Notes: generated from the sequence alone by a model not told the origin. Numbered from the stretch's first letter, positions 27,601 through 38,501 are shown. The stretch is 64,000 bases of DNA from Tardiphaga sp. (GCA_030147505.1 JASBVG010000037.1:62001-126000), one strand, 5' to 3'. A program made the numbers and translations.

Positions 27601-28440
27601 TTAGCCCTTGCGGATCAGCGGGGGCGGCGGCGGCGCATAGACCGGAGCAGCATCCAGATTCCAGCGGACGCCGAGGCGCAGATCGTGCGAAGTCAGATCG
27701 CGATACTGGAACGACGACTGGCCTGCATTGGTGCCGTCGTAAGAGCGGCCATAGCCGTGGACTGCGGTGCCCATGTCGAGATAGCGATAGGCCAGTTCAA
27801 CCGTGAAGGCATTGTTGACCTTGTAGGCCAGGCCGGCATGCGCCGCCCAGGCGAGGTTCGTCTTCGAAGCACCCTCGGCGAAATAGGAGCCCGGCGCGCC
27901 GTTGGCGAGACCGGTATCGAGGATGCCGGTGGTGGTGACATTGGCGAAGCCGACGCCTGCGCCGATGAACGGCGTCACGCACCACCAGGTGCCGAGATCG
28001 ACATAGGCGTTCACGAGGCCAACCCAGCTCTTGTACCCACCGTCATAGGAGTCGGACTGGAAGCCACCCGGCGTGTAGGTGATGTAGTCGGTGCCGCTGA
28101 ACTTCACCTTCGAGCGGTACTCACCGGTGATATCGGCGCGGAACCAGTTGTTGAACTGATAACCGACGCCGAGGCCGTAGGAAACGCCACCGGTGAAGCC
28201 GTGACCGACCTGCTCGACACGCGCAGTTGCCGGCAAGGTGTCATACAGATTGTTATGAAGCTTTTTCAGGTTGCTGTTGGTGACACCGATATCACCGCGC
28301 AGATACCAGCCACCGAAATCGTCGACCGGCGGCGGGGCATACATGGCAGGCGGAGGGGCAATCGGCATGTCGGCGGCAAAAACGGCGGTCGACATCAAAG
28401 AAGCCGCACCGGCGGCCAGTATAAATTTCACGCTACGCAT
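27601..28440 (-). CDS. Outer-membrane beta-barrel protein, RopB/Omp25-like
   Basis: A 279-aa protein with signal peptide (MRSVKFILAAGAASLMSTAV-FAA). The mature N-terminus is Pro-rich (MPIAPPPAMYAPPPVDDFGG), then barrel strands WYLRGDIGVTN, GVGYQFNNWFRADITGEYRS, LGTWWCVTPFIGAGVGFANV and FTVELAYRYLDMG. It ends with a second Pro-rich stretch (YAPPPPPLIRKG) instead of a terminal aromatic, which is unusual for a barrel but seen in this rhizobial family. ATG 28440 is preferred because AAGGAT lies about 8 bp upstream, whereas the ATG at 28449 would touch it. Confidence 0.85.
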   Translation of the reverse strand: MRSVKFILAAGAASLMSTAVFAADMPIAPPPAMYAPPPVDDFGGWYLRGDIGVTNSNLKKLHNNLYDTLPATARVEQVGHGFTGGVSYGLGVGYQFNNWFRADITGEYRSKVKFSGTDYITYTPGGFQSDSYDGGYKSWVGLVNAYVDLGTWWCVTPFIGAGVGFANVTTTGILDTGLANGAPGSYFAEGASKTNLAWAAHAGLAYKVNNAFTVELAYRYLDMGTAVHGYGRSYDGTNAGQSSFQYRDLTSHDLRLGVRWNLDAAPVYAPPPPPLIRKG

Positions 28441-28653
28441 TGGCTTCATCCTTGTTGGGCCAGAGAGGCAAACGAACGAGGCCTCTCACTCGGAAACTCA
28501 CAGGCGGACGATGACACCAATGTCTTAAGCGGCACTTAACCCTAACAATTAAGGTTGATAATTGATGATGAGCAGGCAGACGATCTTCATCACTCGTCAC
28601 AGGAGCGCCCGAACTCCTAACGATCCTTAACGATCATGTAGTTCCAGAAACGC

Positions 28654-28681
28654 AAAAACGCCGCGCATCCGCGCGGCGTTT
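28654..28681 (-). terminator. Rho-independent terminator of glmM
   Basis: Arms AAACGCCGCGC and GCGCGGCGTTT enclose the four-base loop ATCC, giving an 11-bp stem. On the minus strand TTTTT follows. It lies 33 bp after the glmM stop codon. Confidence 0.88.
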
Positions 28682-28713
28682 GCAATCTCTTAACTATCTG
28701 AAGGTCCGCGAGC

Positions 28714-30060
28714 TCAAGCCGCAGCAGCGTGTCCCAAGGCATGCACGATGGTGTCGACCACTTCTTCGACCATGACTCGATCATCCCCCTCGCCCATCAC
28801 GCGGATCACCGGTTCGGTGCCGGACGGACGGATCAGGAGACGGCCGTGACCGTTGAGGCGCTGCTCTGCGGCGGCGATGGTGGACTTCACTTCCGCATCG
28901 TCGAGCGGTTTGCCACTGCGATAGCGCACATTCTTGAGTATCTGCGGCAGCGGATCAAACAGATGGCAGACCTCCGACACCGGACGGCCGAGCTTCTGCA
29001 CCACGGCCAGAACCTGCAGCGCCGCGACGAAGCCGTCGCCGGTCGTCGCATAGTCGGACATGATGATGTGGCCCGACGGTTCGCCGCCGACATTGTAGCC
29101 GTTCTGCAGCATCTGCTCGAGCACGTAACGATCGCCGACCGCTGTGCGGATCAGCTCGATACCGTGTCCTTGCAGGAATCGCTCAAGACCGAGATTGGAC
29201 ATTACCGTCGAGACGATGCCCGGTTTGGCGAGGCGCCCGTCATCCTTCCAGCTCTGCGCGATAACCGCGAGCAGCTGGTCGCCGTCGACCACGTGGCCGC
29301 GCTCGTCGACAATGATGACCCGGTCGGCATCGCCATCGAGCGCAATGCCGATATCCGCGCGCATCTCGCGCACCTTGCGGCTCAGCGCTTCCGGCGAAGT
29401 CGAGCCGCATTCCTTGTTGATGTTGAAACCATCCGGCTCGACGCCAATGGAAATGACGTCTGCACCGAGTTCCCACAACGCTTCCGGTACCACCTTGTAG
29501 GCCGCGCCATTTGCACAATCGACCACCACGCGCAGACCCTCGAGGCTGAGATCGCGCGGCAGCGTGCGCTTGGCGAATTCGATGTAGCGATCATGCACGC
29601 CGTCGATACGGCGAGCGCGGCCAAGGCTGGCGCTTTGCGACAGCTTGCGGTCAAGATTCTCGTCAAGCAGTTCCTCGATCTGCTTCTCGACATCGTCGGA
29701 CAGCTTGAAACCGAGCGGACCGAACAGCTTGATGCCGTTATCCTCGAACAGATTGTGCGACGCAGAAATCATCACGCCGAGATCAGCGCGCATGGATTTG
29801 GTGAGCATCGCCACCGCCGGCGTGGGCATCGGGCCGACCAACAGTACGTCCATGCCCACCGAAGTGAACCCGGCCACCATCGCGTTTTCGATCATATAGC
29901 CGGACAGGCGCGTATCCTTGCCGATTACCACCCGGTGGCGATGTTCGCCCCGCTGGAAAACGAGACCGGCGGCCTGCCCAACCTTCAGCGCCAGTTCCGG
30001 CGTAATCAGCCCATTGGCACGCCCGCGAATGCCGTCAGTTCCAAAATACTTGCGGCTCAT
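28714..30060 (-). CDS. glmM: Phosphoglucosamine mutase
   Basis: A 448-aa protein. The sequence has [13 protein letters not shown] at the N-terminus, the active-site serine loop [19 protein letters not shown] near residue 100, the metal-binding loop [14 protein letters not shown] near residue 240, the sugar loop [19 protein letters not shown] and the phosphate-binding [14 protein letters not shown] near the C-terminus. GlmM converts glucosamine-6-phosphate to glucosamine-1-phosphate for UDP-GlcNAc, peptidoglycan and lipopolysaccharide. ATG 30060 (MSRKYFG) is the family start; the five codons before it are not needed. Confidence 0.97.
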   Translation of the reverse strand: MSRKYFGTDGIRGRANGLITPELALKVGQAAGLVFQRGEHRHRVVIGKDTRLSGYMIENAMVAGFTSVGMDVLLVGPMPTPAVAMLTKSMRADLGVMISASHNLFEDNGIKLFGPLGFKLSDDVEKQIEELLDENLDRKLSQSASLGRARRIDGVHDRYIEFAKRTLPRDLSLEGLRVVVDCANGAAYKVVPEALWELGADVISIGVEPDGFNINKECGSTSPEALSRKVREMRADIGIALDGDADRVIIVDERGHVVDGDQLLAVIAQSWKDDGRLAKPGIVSTVMSNLGLERFLQGHGIELIRTAVGDRYVLEQMLQNGYNVGGEPSGHIIMSDYATTGDGFVAALQVLAVVQKLGRPVSEVCHLFDPLPQILKNVRYRSGKPLDDAEVKSTIAAAEQRLNGHGRLLIRPSGTEPVIRVMGEGDDRVMVEEVVDTIVHALGHAAAA

Positions 30061-30282
30061 TGTAACCCCCGTCACGCCTACCCGTCGCAGGCGCTCAAAT
30101 CCCGTCCAGGCCGCCGGTGTCGCGGCAGCCGCATGTGTGACGGTCTTATAAGGCCGGAGCCCCTAAATTCCCTTCAAAAAATATGATGAATCATTACCGA
30201 GCCAGTCCCTGGGCAACCCTAACCCGTTGAACAGGCGGTATTTTCGCGAAAGTCGATCCGCAACGCGACGGAACCGACCGGT

Positions 30283-30519
<237 letters not shown>

Positions 30520-30575
30520 CTAACCATGCTAGATGACCTCGCAACAAGAAATTGCAAGAACGGCTGGGAGCTTTC

Positions 30576-31715
30576 ATGAAGCATATCACCTGCATCGAAG
30601 ACCTTCGTCTCGAACACAAGCGCAACGTACCGAAGGCATTCTTCGACTATGTCGATCATGGCTCCTACAGCGAGGACACGTTTCGCGCCAATACCGAAGA
30701 CCTGCAGAAGCTGAAATTCCGCCAGCGCATTCTCGTCGATATCGCCAATCGCGACACCTCGACGATGATCCTCGGCGAAAAGGCGACCATGCCGGTGATC
30801 TGCGCGCCGGTCGGCTCCACCGGCATGCAGTACGGCGACGGTGAGATTCATGCCTGCCGTGCAGCGCAGGCTTTCGGCATCCCCTATACGCTCTCGACCA
30901 TGTCGATCAATTCGATCGAAGACCTTGCCGAGAATGTCGAGAAGCCGTTCTGGTTTCAGCTCTATGTCATGAAGGACCGCGGCTTCATCAAGGAGCTGAT
31001 CGAGCGCGCCATCAAGGCCAAGTGCAGCGCGCTGGTGTTGACCGTCGATCTGCAGGTGATCGGCCAGCGCCATCAGGACATCAAGAACGGCCTGTCGGTG
31101 CCGCCGCAAATCTACAATCTCAGGAACATCATCGACTTCCTCAGCCACCCGGCTTGGCTAAAGCGCACGCTGCAGGCCAAGCGGCGCAACTTCGGCAATA
31201 TCGCAGGCTTCGTGAAGAACAGCGACGATCTGGAATCCGTGTCGCAGTGGACCGCATCGCAATTCGACGCGACGCTGAACTGGAAGGATCTCGACTGGAT
31301 CCGCAGCGTCTGGCCCGGCAAGATCGTCATCAAGGGCATTCATGACGTTGAAGATGCCCGCGAGGCGGTGAAGGTCGGTGCGCAAGCCATGGTGGTGTCG
31401 AACCATGGCGGCCGCCAACTCGACGGCGCGCCGTCGTCGATCTCGGTATTACCTGGCATCGTCGATGCGGTGGGCTCGGAGATCGAAGTGATGTTCGACA
31501 GCGGCATCCGTTCAGGTCAGGACATCATGCGCGCGATCGCGCTCGGCGCGAAGTCCTGCATGATCGGCCGCGCCTATATCTACGGCCTCGGCGCCTATGG
31601 CGGACCGGGAGTCACCAAGGCGCTCGACATCCTGCGCAATGAACTCAGCGTCACCATGGGGCTTTGCGGTGTGAACAACATCGCCGAAATCGACAAGCGC
31701 GTGCTGGTGCCGTGA
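30576..31715 (+). CDS. lldD: FMN-dependent alpha-hydroxy-acid oxidase (L-lactate dehydrogenase type)
   Basis: A 379-aa TIM-barrel flavoprotein. FMN and substrate-binding features are FFDYVDHGSYSEDTFRANTE, MPVICAPVGSTGMQYGDGEI, WFQLYVMKDRGFIKELIERA, IVIKGIHDVEDAREAVKVGA and the catalytic VSNHGGRQLDGAPSSISVLP, followed by DSGIRSGQDIMRAIALGA. It oxidises an L-2-hydroxy acid, most likely lactate, passing electrons to the quinone pool or oxygen. Mandelate or glycolate specificity cannot be ruled out. ATG 30576 follows GGGAG at 6 bp. Confidence 0.88.
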   Translation: MKHITCIEDLRLEHKRNVPKAFFDYVDHGSYSEDTFRANTEDLQKLKFRQRILVDIANRDTSTMILGEKATMPVICAPVGSTGMQYGDGEIHACRAAQAFGIPYTLSTMSINSIEDLAENVEKPFWFQLYVMKDRGFIKELIERAIKAKCSALVLTVDLQVIGQRHQDIKNGLSVPPQIYNLRNIIDFLSHPAWLKRTLQAKRRNFGNIAGFVKNSDDLESVSQWTASQFDATLNWKDLDWIRSVWPGKIVIKGIHDVEDAREAVKVGAQAMVVSNHGGRQLDGAPSSISVLPGIVDAVGSEIEVMFDSGIRSGQDIMRAIALGAKSCMIGRAYIYGLGAYGGPGVTKALDILRNELSVTMGLCGVNNIAEIDKRVLVP

Positions 31716-31747
31716 TATCGTAAGGCCGGCCGTTGAGGCAAAACCGT

Positions 31748-31804
31748 AATCCGCCGGCCGACATTATGTGGCAAGGACGGCGGATCACACTTCGCTAATT
31801 TGCC
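31748..31804. repeat. GGCGGATT-type palindromic intergenic repeat
   Basis: TAATCCGCCGGCCG and, about 25 bp later, GGCGGATCACACTTCGCTAATTTG. The blocks are imperfect inverted copies of TAATCCGCC, the same family as the repeat at 44378-44461. It lies between the convergent lldD-like and aroE genes and may act as a transcription end or be neutral. Confidence 0.55.
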
Positions 31805-31831
31805 CTGCCGCTCTGGCTCAATTCATGCCGA

Positions 31832-32683
31832 TCATGCAGGCTTCGCCGCGGTCAGGTCGGCTTCGACCTCCGCGCGCAGCTCCGCCGTCACTTCCGGCCG
31901 CTGGCCGAACCACAATTCGAAACCGCGCACCGCCTGATACAGCAGCATGCCGAGGCCATCGGCCGTACGCATCCCACGCGCACGCGCCGCTGCGAGCAGT
32001 TGCGTTTCAAGCGGGACATAGACGAGATCGGCAACCACGGCCTGATCGGGCAGAAGATCCAGGTCGATGACGAGTTCCGGCTGCCCCTTCATGCCAAGCG
32101 ACGTCGTGTTCACCAGCAGCGACACCTGCGGCAGTTTGCTGGTGACCTCATCCCATGCCAGCGGAACGACACGCTCACCAAACAGCTTGGCCAGTTCCTG
32201 CGCACGCTCGATGCTGCGGTTGGCGACATAGACATGTTTGATGCCGCGTTCCAGCAAACCGAAAATCACAGCACGCGACGAGCCGCCGGCACCGAGCACC
32301 AGTGCATCGTCAGCGTGATCCCATTCGACCGCGGAGTGATCGAGATTGTCGATAAATCCTTCGACATCTGTGTTGGTCGCGCGCAGCGTGCCGTGATCGT
32401 ACCACAAGGTGTTGGCGGCCCCGACGGCGCGTGCGCGGCGATCCGGTGCCGTCAGCTTCAGCACGCGTTCCTTGTGCGGAATGGTGACGTTGGCGCCGAT
32501 ATAGCCACGCCGCGACAGGTTCATCACAAAATCCGCGACGTCTTCCGGCGGCACCGACTCGATGGTGTAGCCGCCTGCGATGCCGAGATGGCGAAGCCAG
32601 TGATGATGGATCAGCGGCGAACGCGAATGCGCAGCCGGCCAACCGATCAGACAGGCAGCGCGAGGTTTGGCATCGTCGGACAT
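31832..32683 (-). CDS. aroE: Shikimate dehydrogenase (NADP+)
   Basis: A 283-aa protein of normal AroE length. Key sites are CLIGWPAAHSRSPLIHHHWL at the N-terminus, NVTIPHKERV with the catalytic Lys, ATNTDVEGFIDNL with the catalytic Asp, the NADP loop VLGAGGSSRAVIFGLLERG with NRSIERA next strand, and MLLYQAVRGFELWFG near the end. It reduces 3-dehydroshikimate in aromatic amino-acid synthesis. ATG 32683 has GAAGGA 6 bp upstream; ATG 32689 touches that site. It is away from the maf-coaE-dnaQ neighbourhood where rhizobial aroE often lies, so this could be an aroE paralogue. Confidence 0.93.
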   Translation of the reverse strand: MSDDAKPRAACLIGWPAAHSRSPLIHHHWLRHLGIAGGYTIESVPPEDVADFVMNLSRRGYIGANVTIPHKERVLKLTAPDRRARAVGAANTLWYDHGTLRATNTDVEGFIDNLDHSAVEWDHADDALVLGAGGSSRAVIFGLLERGIKHVYVANRSIERAQELAKLFGERVVPLAWDEVTSKLPQVSLLVNTTSLGMKGQPELVIDLDLLPDQAVVADLVYVPLETQLLAAARARGMRTADGLGMLLYQAVRGFELWFGQRPEVTAELRAEVEADLTAAKPA

Positions 32684-32748
32684 GGACATTCCTTCGCTTC
32701 AAGCGGAAGCGGTCGTCGCATGAGAATCATGCATAGGGCTGGCGGCAA

Positions 32749-33399
32749 TCATCGGGCAGGCCTGCGCCAGGCTGCAAGTGCGGAGATCGCACAGATCAAC
32801 AATGCTGCACCTGCCGCGAACCAGACCGCGGCGAGATTGAAATGCAGATAGCTCAATGTACCGACACCCGCCCCTGTGACCATCGCGCCCCAGAGTAGCA
32901 GATTGGGAATCCACGCCCAGCGCGGACCACCTTGCAGTGCAACGGCCAGCAGTTGCCCGATCCGAACCAGCGTGCCGGTCATGTAGGTCAGCGCGATCCC
33001 GGTCGTGCCGCCATCGGCCTGAAATATTGCGTTTTCGAGCCCCATCGCCACCACGATAGCGATGATCGTTAGCCCGGGTTGACCGAGCAGATAGGCGAGT
33101 CCACCCGCCGCAAGCAGCAATCCCTCGACCAGCAGCAAGACAAATTGCCGGCACCTGCCGCGGCCATGGCCGAGCAGGCTGCCGAGCCCGGCCCCGGCGA
33201 CGAACAAGGCGATCAGCTTCAACGCCTCCAGAGCCTTGGGCCAGTTGAGTTCGGCGATCATGACGCCGAGCCGTGTGGAATTGCCGCTCATGAACGAGAT
33301 GAACAATCCGCCGAGATGAATAAAGCCGATGCCGTCCACATAACCCGCCAACGCGCTGAGGGCACAAGCGAGCGCCAGATTGCTCTTCACAGTCAGCAT
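32749..33399 (-). CDS. DUF1275 (YoaK-like) membrane protein
   Basis: A 216-aa integral membrane protein with six predicted helices. Family motifs are LSALAGYVDGIGFIHLGGLF and FMSGNSTRLGV near the N-terminus, GLENAIFQADGG near the middle, and TYMTGTLVRIGQLLA. DUF1275 proteins are common small permease-like proteins of unknown substrate. The gene stops 65 bp before aroE on the same strand, but a functional link is not evident. Confidence 0.9.
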   Translation of the reverse strand: MLTVKSNLALACALSALAGYVDGIGFIHLGGLFISFMSGNSTRLGVMIAELNWPKALEALKLIALFVAGAGLGSLLGHGRGRCRQFVLLLVEGLLLAAGGLAYLLGQPGLTIIAIVVAMGLENAIFQADGGTTGIALTYMTGTLVRIGQLLAVALQGGPRWAWIPNLLLWGAMVTGAGVGTLSYLHFNLAAVWFAAGAALLICAISALAAWRRPAR

Positions 33400-33539
33400 G
33401 TTCGTCCGTCATCCCTGCACGTCATCGCATTTATTCAAAAGCGATGGCGCGAAGGCAAGAGCGGTATGGTGATTTTGTACGGATCGCGGTTTCCGACGTC
33501 GTTGGCCCCGTCAGCTTGCACTCACGGGACCATCAATGA

Positions 33540-35594
33540 CTACGCCGCCACGCGGTGTGCCGCAACGATCTGGTCGGCGGTACGGCCGTTCACTTCGGCC
33601 ATATGGTCGAAGCTGCGGGTAAAGCTGCCGGCGCCGGCAGTTGCTGACCGAAGCTCGACGATGAGATCGCCGATCTCGGCCTCCGGCAACTGCGCACGAA
33701 CAACATCCCACCCCGTCCAGCCCTCGCGGGTGTCGAAACCGAGTATCTGCCCACGTCGGCCGGAAAGAATGGCATTGACCTTCGCCGTCGCCTCACTGGG
33801 ACAGACGATCTCCACCGCATGGATCGGTTCCAGCAGCACCGGCTGGCATTGCGGCAAAGCCTCACTGACACCAATTCGCGCCGCCGTGCGAAACGCCTGA
33901 TCGGACGAGTCCACGCTGTGATAGGAGCCGTCCGTGAGCGTCACCCTGACATCCACCACAGGGAATCCGAGCGGCCCGCGCGCGAGGCCGTCGACGACGC
34001 CCTCCTCCACCGCGGGAATGTAGTTGCGCGGCACCGCACCGCCGACAACCTTCTCGCGAAATGCAAAACCCTCGCCCCGTGATTGCGGGCCGATCTCCAG
34101 CACCACATCGCCGAACTGGCCGTGGCCGCCGGACTGCTTCTTGTGCCTGCCGCGCTGCGTGATCGGCTTGCGGATGGTCTCCCGATAACCGATCGCCGGC
34201 GAATGCGATTTCACATTGATGCCAAAGCGATCGCGCAGCCGCTCCATGGCGACACGCAGATGCATCTCGCCCTGTCCCCACAGCACGACGCCTTGGCTCT
34301 GCGCATCATTGACGGTGGTCAGCGACGGATCTTCCTCCGTCAGCCGCTGCAAGGCCTGCCCGAGCTTGACGTCATCCTTCCGGTCGATCGATGCCAGCGC
34401 CACCGCCAGCACCGGCAATACGGGCTCGCCGAAATGCAGAACGTCAGGCGCGGTCTTTCCGACAGCGAGCATGTCCCTGGTCCTCACGGGATCGAGTTTG
34501 CCGAGCGCAACGGTATCGCCAGCGTCGGCGCTAGAGCGCTTCTCTCCCGCATGCGTCAGAGCGAGGATGCCGGACACACGTGCGCTCTCGCCCGTCGAGG
34601 CGATGATCGTCGCCCCGTCATCGATACGTCCTTGCAGCACGCGCGCATAGGACAGCTTGCCGCCGTGCTGCAGATGGCTGGTCTTGAAGACATAGGCCAG
34701 CGCATCCCCGCTCGCCGCCCCGAGGCGACTTGCGGTGGCGCGGACATCCGGCGCTTCATGACGCAGCGCCTTCATCAGCCGCAGCACGCCATTCTCGCGG
34801 ATCGCCGAGCCGATCAGCACGGGGCAGATCACCCCCTCGCGCAATTCGCGGGCGAGATCGTCGAAGATGGCATCGGCCGGCGGCACGATGTCGTCGAGCA
34901 ACTGCTCCATCAAGGCGTCGTCGTGATCGGCGAGTTTCTCCAGCATCGAGAACCGCGCTTCCTTCTCGCGATCGAGATTGCTGCCATCCAGCGCCACGAC
35001 TTCGGACGCCTTGTGTTCGCGATAGACAAATGCGCGCTCCAGCGCCAGATCGACGAAGCCGGCAACGAGATCGCCGTTCCAGATCGGGATCTGTCGCAGC
35101 ACGAGCGGCACACGCGAGGCCGGCTGCAACGTCGCCAACGTCTCGCGCACGCGCTTGTGGGCGCGATCGATCTTGTTGAGAAACAGGAAGCGCGGGATGC
35201 GCAGTTCTTCGAGCTCGCGCATGATGAGCTGCAATTGCGGCAGTTTGCGCTCGTCGGCCTCGCAGACCACCACGGCGGCGTCGACTGCAGGCAGCGCCGC
35301 GCGCATGTCCTGCGCGAATTCGACAGAGCCCGGGCAATCGATGAACGTGTAGCTGTCGCCCATGAAGCTTGTGGTCGCTGTGGTGAGCCCCACCCCCATC
35401 TTGTGGGCACGCGCTTCGGCATTCGCATCGCCGGTACTGGTACCGGCTTCGACACTGCCGACTTTCGGGATGGCGCCGGTGCGCGCCAGGATAGCTTCAA
35501 GAAGTGTGGTTTTTCCGCTCTGGAAAGGGCCCACCAATGCGATGCATCGCGCATCGCCCTGGGAGCCTGGGGGACTTCTCAGGTCTTGTCCCAT
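33540..35594 (-). CDS. Elongation factor G-like GTPase paralogue with altered G2/G3 motifs
   Basis: A 684-aa protein with the EF-G domain order: G domain 1-290 (P-loop ALVGPFQSGKTT, NKID in FLNKIDRAHK), domain II (FGEPVLPVLAV region follows), domain III, domain IV (GRHKKQSGGHGQFGDVVLEI) and domain V. Two key motifs differ from translating EF-G. The switch-I RGIT is absent (KMGVGLTTATTSF) and the G3 DTPGH is DCPGS, so the catalytic His is replaced by Ser. It is therefore unlikely to be the main translocase. ATG 35594 is chosen by GGAGG about 6 bp upstream; the in-frame codons to 35702 look non-coding. The role is unknown. Confidence 0.88.
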   Translation of the reverse strand: MGQDLRSPPGSQGDARCIALVGPFQSGKTTLLEAILARTGAIPKVGSVEAGTSTGDANAEARAHKMGVGLTTATTSFMGDSYTFIDCPGSVEFAQDMRAALPAVDAAVVVCEADERKLPQLQLIMRELEELRIPRFLFLNKIDRAHKRVRETLATLQPASRVPLVLRQIPIWNGDLVAGFVDLALERAFVYREHKASEVVALDGSNLDREKEARFSMLEKLADHDDALMEQLLDDIVPPADAIFDDLARELREGVICPVLIGSAIRENGVLRLMKALRHEAPDVRATASRLGAASGDALAYVFKTSHLQHGGKLSYARVLQGRIDDGATIIASTGESARVSGILALTHAGEKRSSADAGDTVALGKLDPVRTRDMLAVGKTAPDVLHFGEPVLPVLAVALASIDRKDDVKLGQALQRLTEEDPSLTTVNDAQSQGVVLWGQGEMHLRVAMERLRDRFGINVKSHSPAIGYRETIRKPITQRGRHKKQSGGHGQFGDVVLEIGPQSRGEGFAFREKVVGGAVPRNYIPAVEEGVVDGLARGPLGFPVVDVRVTLTDGSYHSVDSSDQAFRTAARIGVSEALPQCQPVLLEPIHAVEIVCPSEATAKVNAILSGRRGQILGFDTREGWTGWDVVRAQLPEAEIGDLIVELRSATAGAGSFTRSFDHMAEVNGRTADQIVAAHRVAA

Positions 35595-35755
35595 ACGCCG
35601 CCTCCTGATCTGGAGCTCGGCCCGTGATTGGGTCGGCGCTTGAATGCTCCGCCCGGTTCGCGCATTTGGCAAGACGGAAACGTTGCTGCGCTGCGATGGC
35701 ACCAGGGCGGATCAGGCAACGCCATACGCCGCCGTTCTTCGCGACATGCGCGGCC

Positions 35756-35780
35756 GGCGGGCTAGCTACGCTAGCCCGCC
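35756..35780. repeat. Perfect 11-bp hairpin
   Basis: GGCGGGCTAGC, loop TAC, GCTAGCCCGCC. It lies about 35 bp beyond the stop of the DUF992 gene at 35817 (leftward) and upstream of the EF-G-like gene. There is no T-run on either side, so it may be a weak terminator of the DUF992 transcript or a leader structure of the EF-G-like gene. Confidence 0.5.
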
Positions 35781-35791
35781 CTGCACATAAC

Positions 35792-35819
35792 AGATGCAGC
35801 TTAGCATAGATGCAGCTTA
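35792..35819. repeat. 12-bp direct repeat at the 3' end of the DUF992 gene
   Basis: AGATGCAGCTTA occurs at 35792-35803 and again at 35808-35819, a 16-bp period. The second copy contains the stop codon of the DUF992 gene at 35817. It looks like a small local duplication. Confidence 0.6.
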
Positions 35820-36293
35820 ACGTCCCGGGCGCAGCTCGAGGCTCTGCAAGCCCGCAGCAACGTTCAGTCCCACCGACCCCTGAAGGCTCAGCGGTTGCAG
35901 GGCGATCGAGTTCTGCGAACCGCCGACGAGAACATTGGCGCCGACACCGACACCGACGGATGCGCTGCTCTGCGCGCCCGCATAGTTGCCCGAGATATCG
36001 CCGGGGCCACTATAGTTCACCGGCGCGAACACTGCCCATGACAGCGCGGTTTGTTCGGTGATGCCGAGATCGAGGCCGACCTTGCGGATGGTCGCCACAT
36101 AAGGCTGATCCGGCCGGCCGGTGCCGGTCAGCACGCAGCCGAGATTGGTCACCGAGCCGACGACGAAACCCATGCTGGCACCGCCCCGGCAATTCAGCAC
36201 ACCGAGCTGGACGCCCTGCTGCGATTGCGCTTGCGACACGGTGAGGACAGCAGTCGTGGCAATGCCGAGAAGAAGCGCGGACAGGCGAGTCAT
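35817..36293 (-). CDS. DUF992 secreted protein (copy 1)
   Basis: A 158-aa protein with signal peptide MTRLSALLLGIATTAVLTVS-QAQS. The mature part has the DUF992 pattern: GVQLGVLNCRGGASMGFVVG, LGCVLTGTGRPDQPYVATIR, VGLDLGITEQTALSWAVFAP, NYAGAQSSASVGVGVGANVL and VGLNVAAGLQSLEL. Two Cys (in LNCRGG and LGCVL) probably pair. Such periplasmic proteins are frequent in Rhizobiales and have no known function. Start 36293 is set by the signal peptide. It is paralogous to the next gene, 165 bp upstream. Confidence 0.87.
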   Translation of the reverse strand: MTRLSALLLGIATTAVLTVSQAQSQQGVQLGVLNCRGGASMGFVVGSVTNLGCVLTGTGRPDQPYVATIRKVGLDLGITEQTALSWAVFAPVNYSGPGDISGNYAGAQSSASVGVGVGANVLVGGSQNSIALQPLSLQGSVGLNVAAGLQSLELRPGR

Positions 36294-36394
36294 CGAAAGT
36301 CTCCGGGTGATGAACGGAAGCAGGGAAGTCGATCGACTATCCATAGCCAATGCCACCGCTCAATGACAGCGGACCAACGCGCGCCCCATGCAAC

Positions 36395-36422
36395 AAAAAG
36401 GGCCCACTTGCGCGAGCCCTTT
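36395..36422 (-). terminator. Rho-independent terminator of DUF992 copy 2
   Basis: On the minus strand AAAGGGC (36422-36416) and GCCCTTT (36403-36397) form a 7-bp stem with a 12-base loop, followed by TTG after the T-run. It lies about 40 bp after the stop codon of the gene at 36459, so the two DUF992 genes are probably separate transcripts. Confidence 0.65.
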
Positions 36423-36458
36423 CGTTAACCTTGCCGATCGTTGAACGACCGACAGCGA

Positions 36459-36971
36459 TTAGTGGTGACGATGACGGCGTGCACGGCGCTGCGGAGCAGC
36501 CGGCGTCAGCTCGATCTGCACGATGCCAGCGGCAACGTTGAGACCGACCTGGCCCTGGACGCTGACCGGCTGCAGGCCATAGACATTGTTCGGGCCGCCG
36601 ACGAGGAAGTTGCCGCCGAAGCCGACGCCAACCGACGCATTCGAGCCCACGCCGCCGTAGTTGCCGGCGAGACCGCCGCGCGGCACGCGGGTGGTCGGAG
36701 CGAAGATCGCCCACTGCACGGTGGTGTTGTCGGTGAAACCGAGGTCAACGCCAAAGCGGCGGATGTTGGCGACGTAACCTTCGGCACGGCCACCCGCGCT
36801 CTGGAAGACGCAATTCAGCGTCGCATTCGAGCCGAGCACGAAGCCGACGTTCTGGCCGCCACGGCATTCGAGAACGCCAGCCTGCACGCCCTGGGGCTGC
36901 TGGGCGTTCGCCGTTGCAACCGATGCCGCGAGGGCCACGGCCGCAAGGCCGAACATCTTGGAAAGTCGCAT
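36459..36971 (-). CDS. DUF992 secreted protein (copy 2)
   Basis: A 170-aa paralogue of the preceding gene with signal peptide MRLSKMFGLAAVALAASVAT-ANA. Shared blocks are QAGVLECRGGQNVGFVLGSN, FGVDLGFTDNTTVQWAIFAP, GNYGGVGSNASVGVGFGGNF, GLQPVSVQGQVGLNVAAGIV. It differs by a basic C-terminal tail RRARRHRHH, absent from copy 1. Function unknown, periplasmic. Start 36971 is fixed by the signal peptide. Confidence 0.88.
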   Translation of the reverse strand: MRLSKMFGLAAVALAASVATANAQQPQGVQAGVLECRGGQNVGFVLGSNATLNCVFQSAGGRAEGYVANIRRFGVDLGFTDNTTVQWAIFAPTTRVPRGGLAGNYGGVGSNASVGVGFGGNFLVGGPNNVYGLQPVSVQGQVGLNVAAGIVQIELTPAAPQRRARRHRHH

Positions 36972-37016
36972 AGTCTTAACTCCACCTTGGGGTTTTGATA
37001 GTGCGGGGAACAAGAA

Positions 37017-37047
37017 GGAAGCGCCGTGTCGAAAACATGGCGCTTCC
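37017..37047 (-). terminator. Rho-independent terminator of the aspartate aminotransferase gene
   Basis: GGAAGCGCC (37017-37025) pairs with GGCGCTTCC (37039-37047), a 9-bp stem with a 13-base loop; on the minus strand it is followed by TTCTTGTT. It lies about 45 bp after the stop codon of the gene at 37092. Confidence 0.75.
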
Positions 37048-37091
37048 CGAATAAAGCCTCGAAACCGTCAAAAGTTTCGACGCTTGTTTGT

Positions 37092-38465
<1,374 letters not shown>

Positions 38466-38501
38466 TTAACCCGCAGCCGCAAACGACGATTTTGAGTGAA
38501 A

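Noticed and set aside
28729-30186. Antisense ORF of 485 codons over glmM
   Set aside because: glmM has all active-site motifs; the antisense frame has none.
34083-35627. Antisense ORF of 514 codons over the EF-G-like gene
   Set aside because: Shadow frame, no family features.
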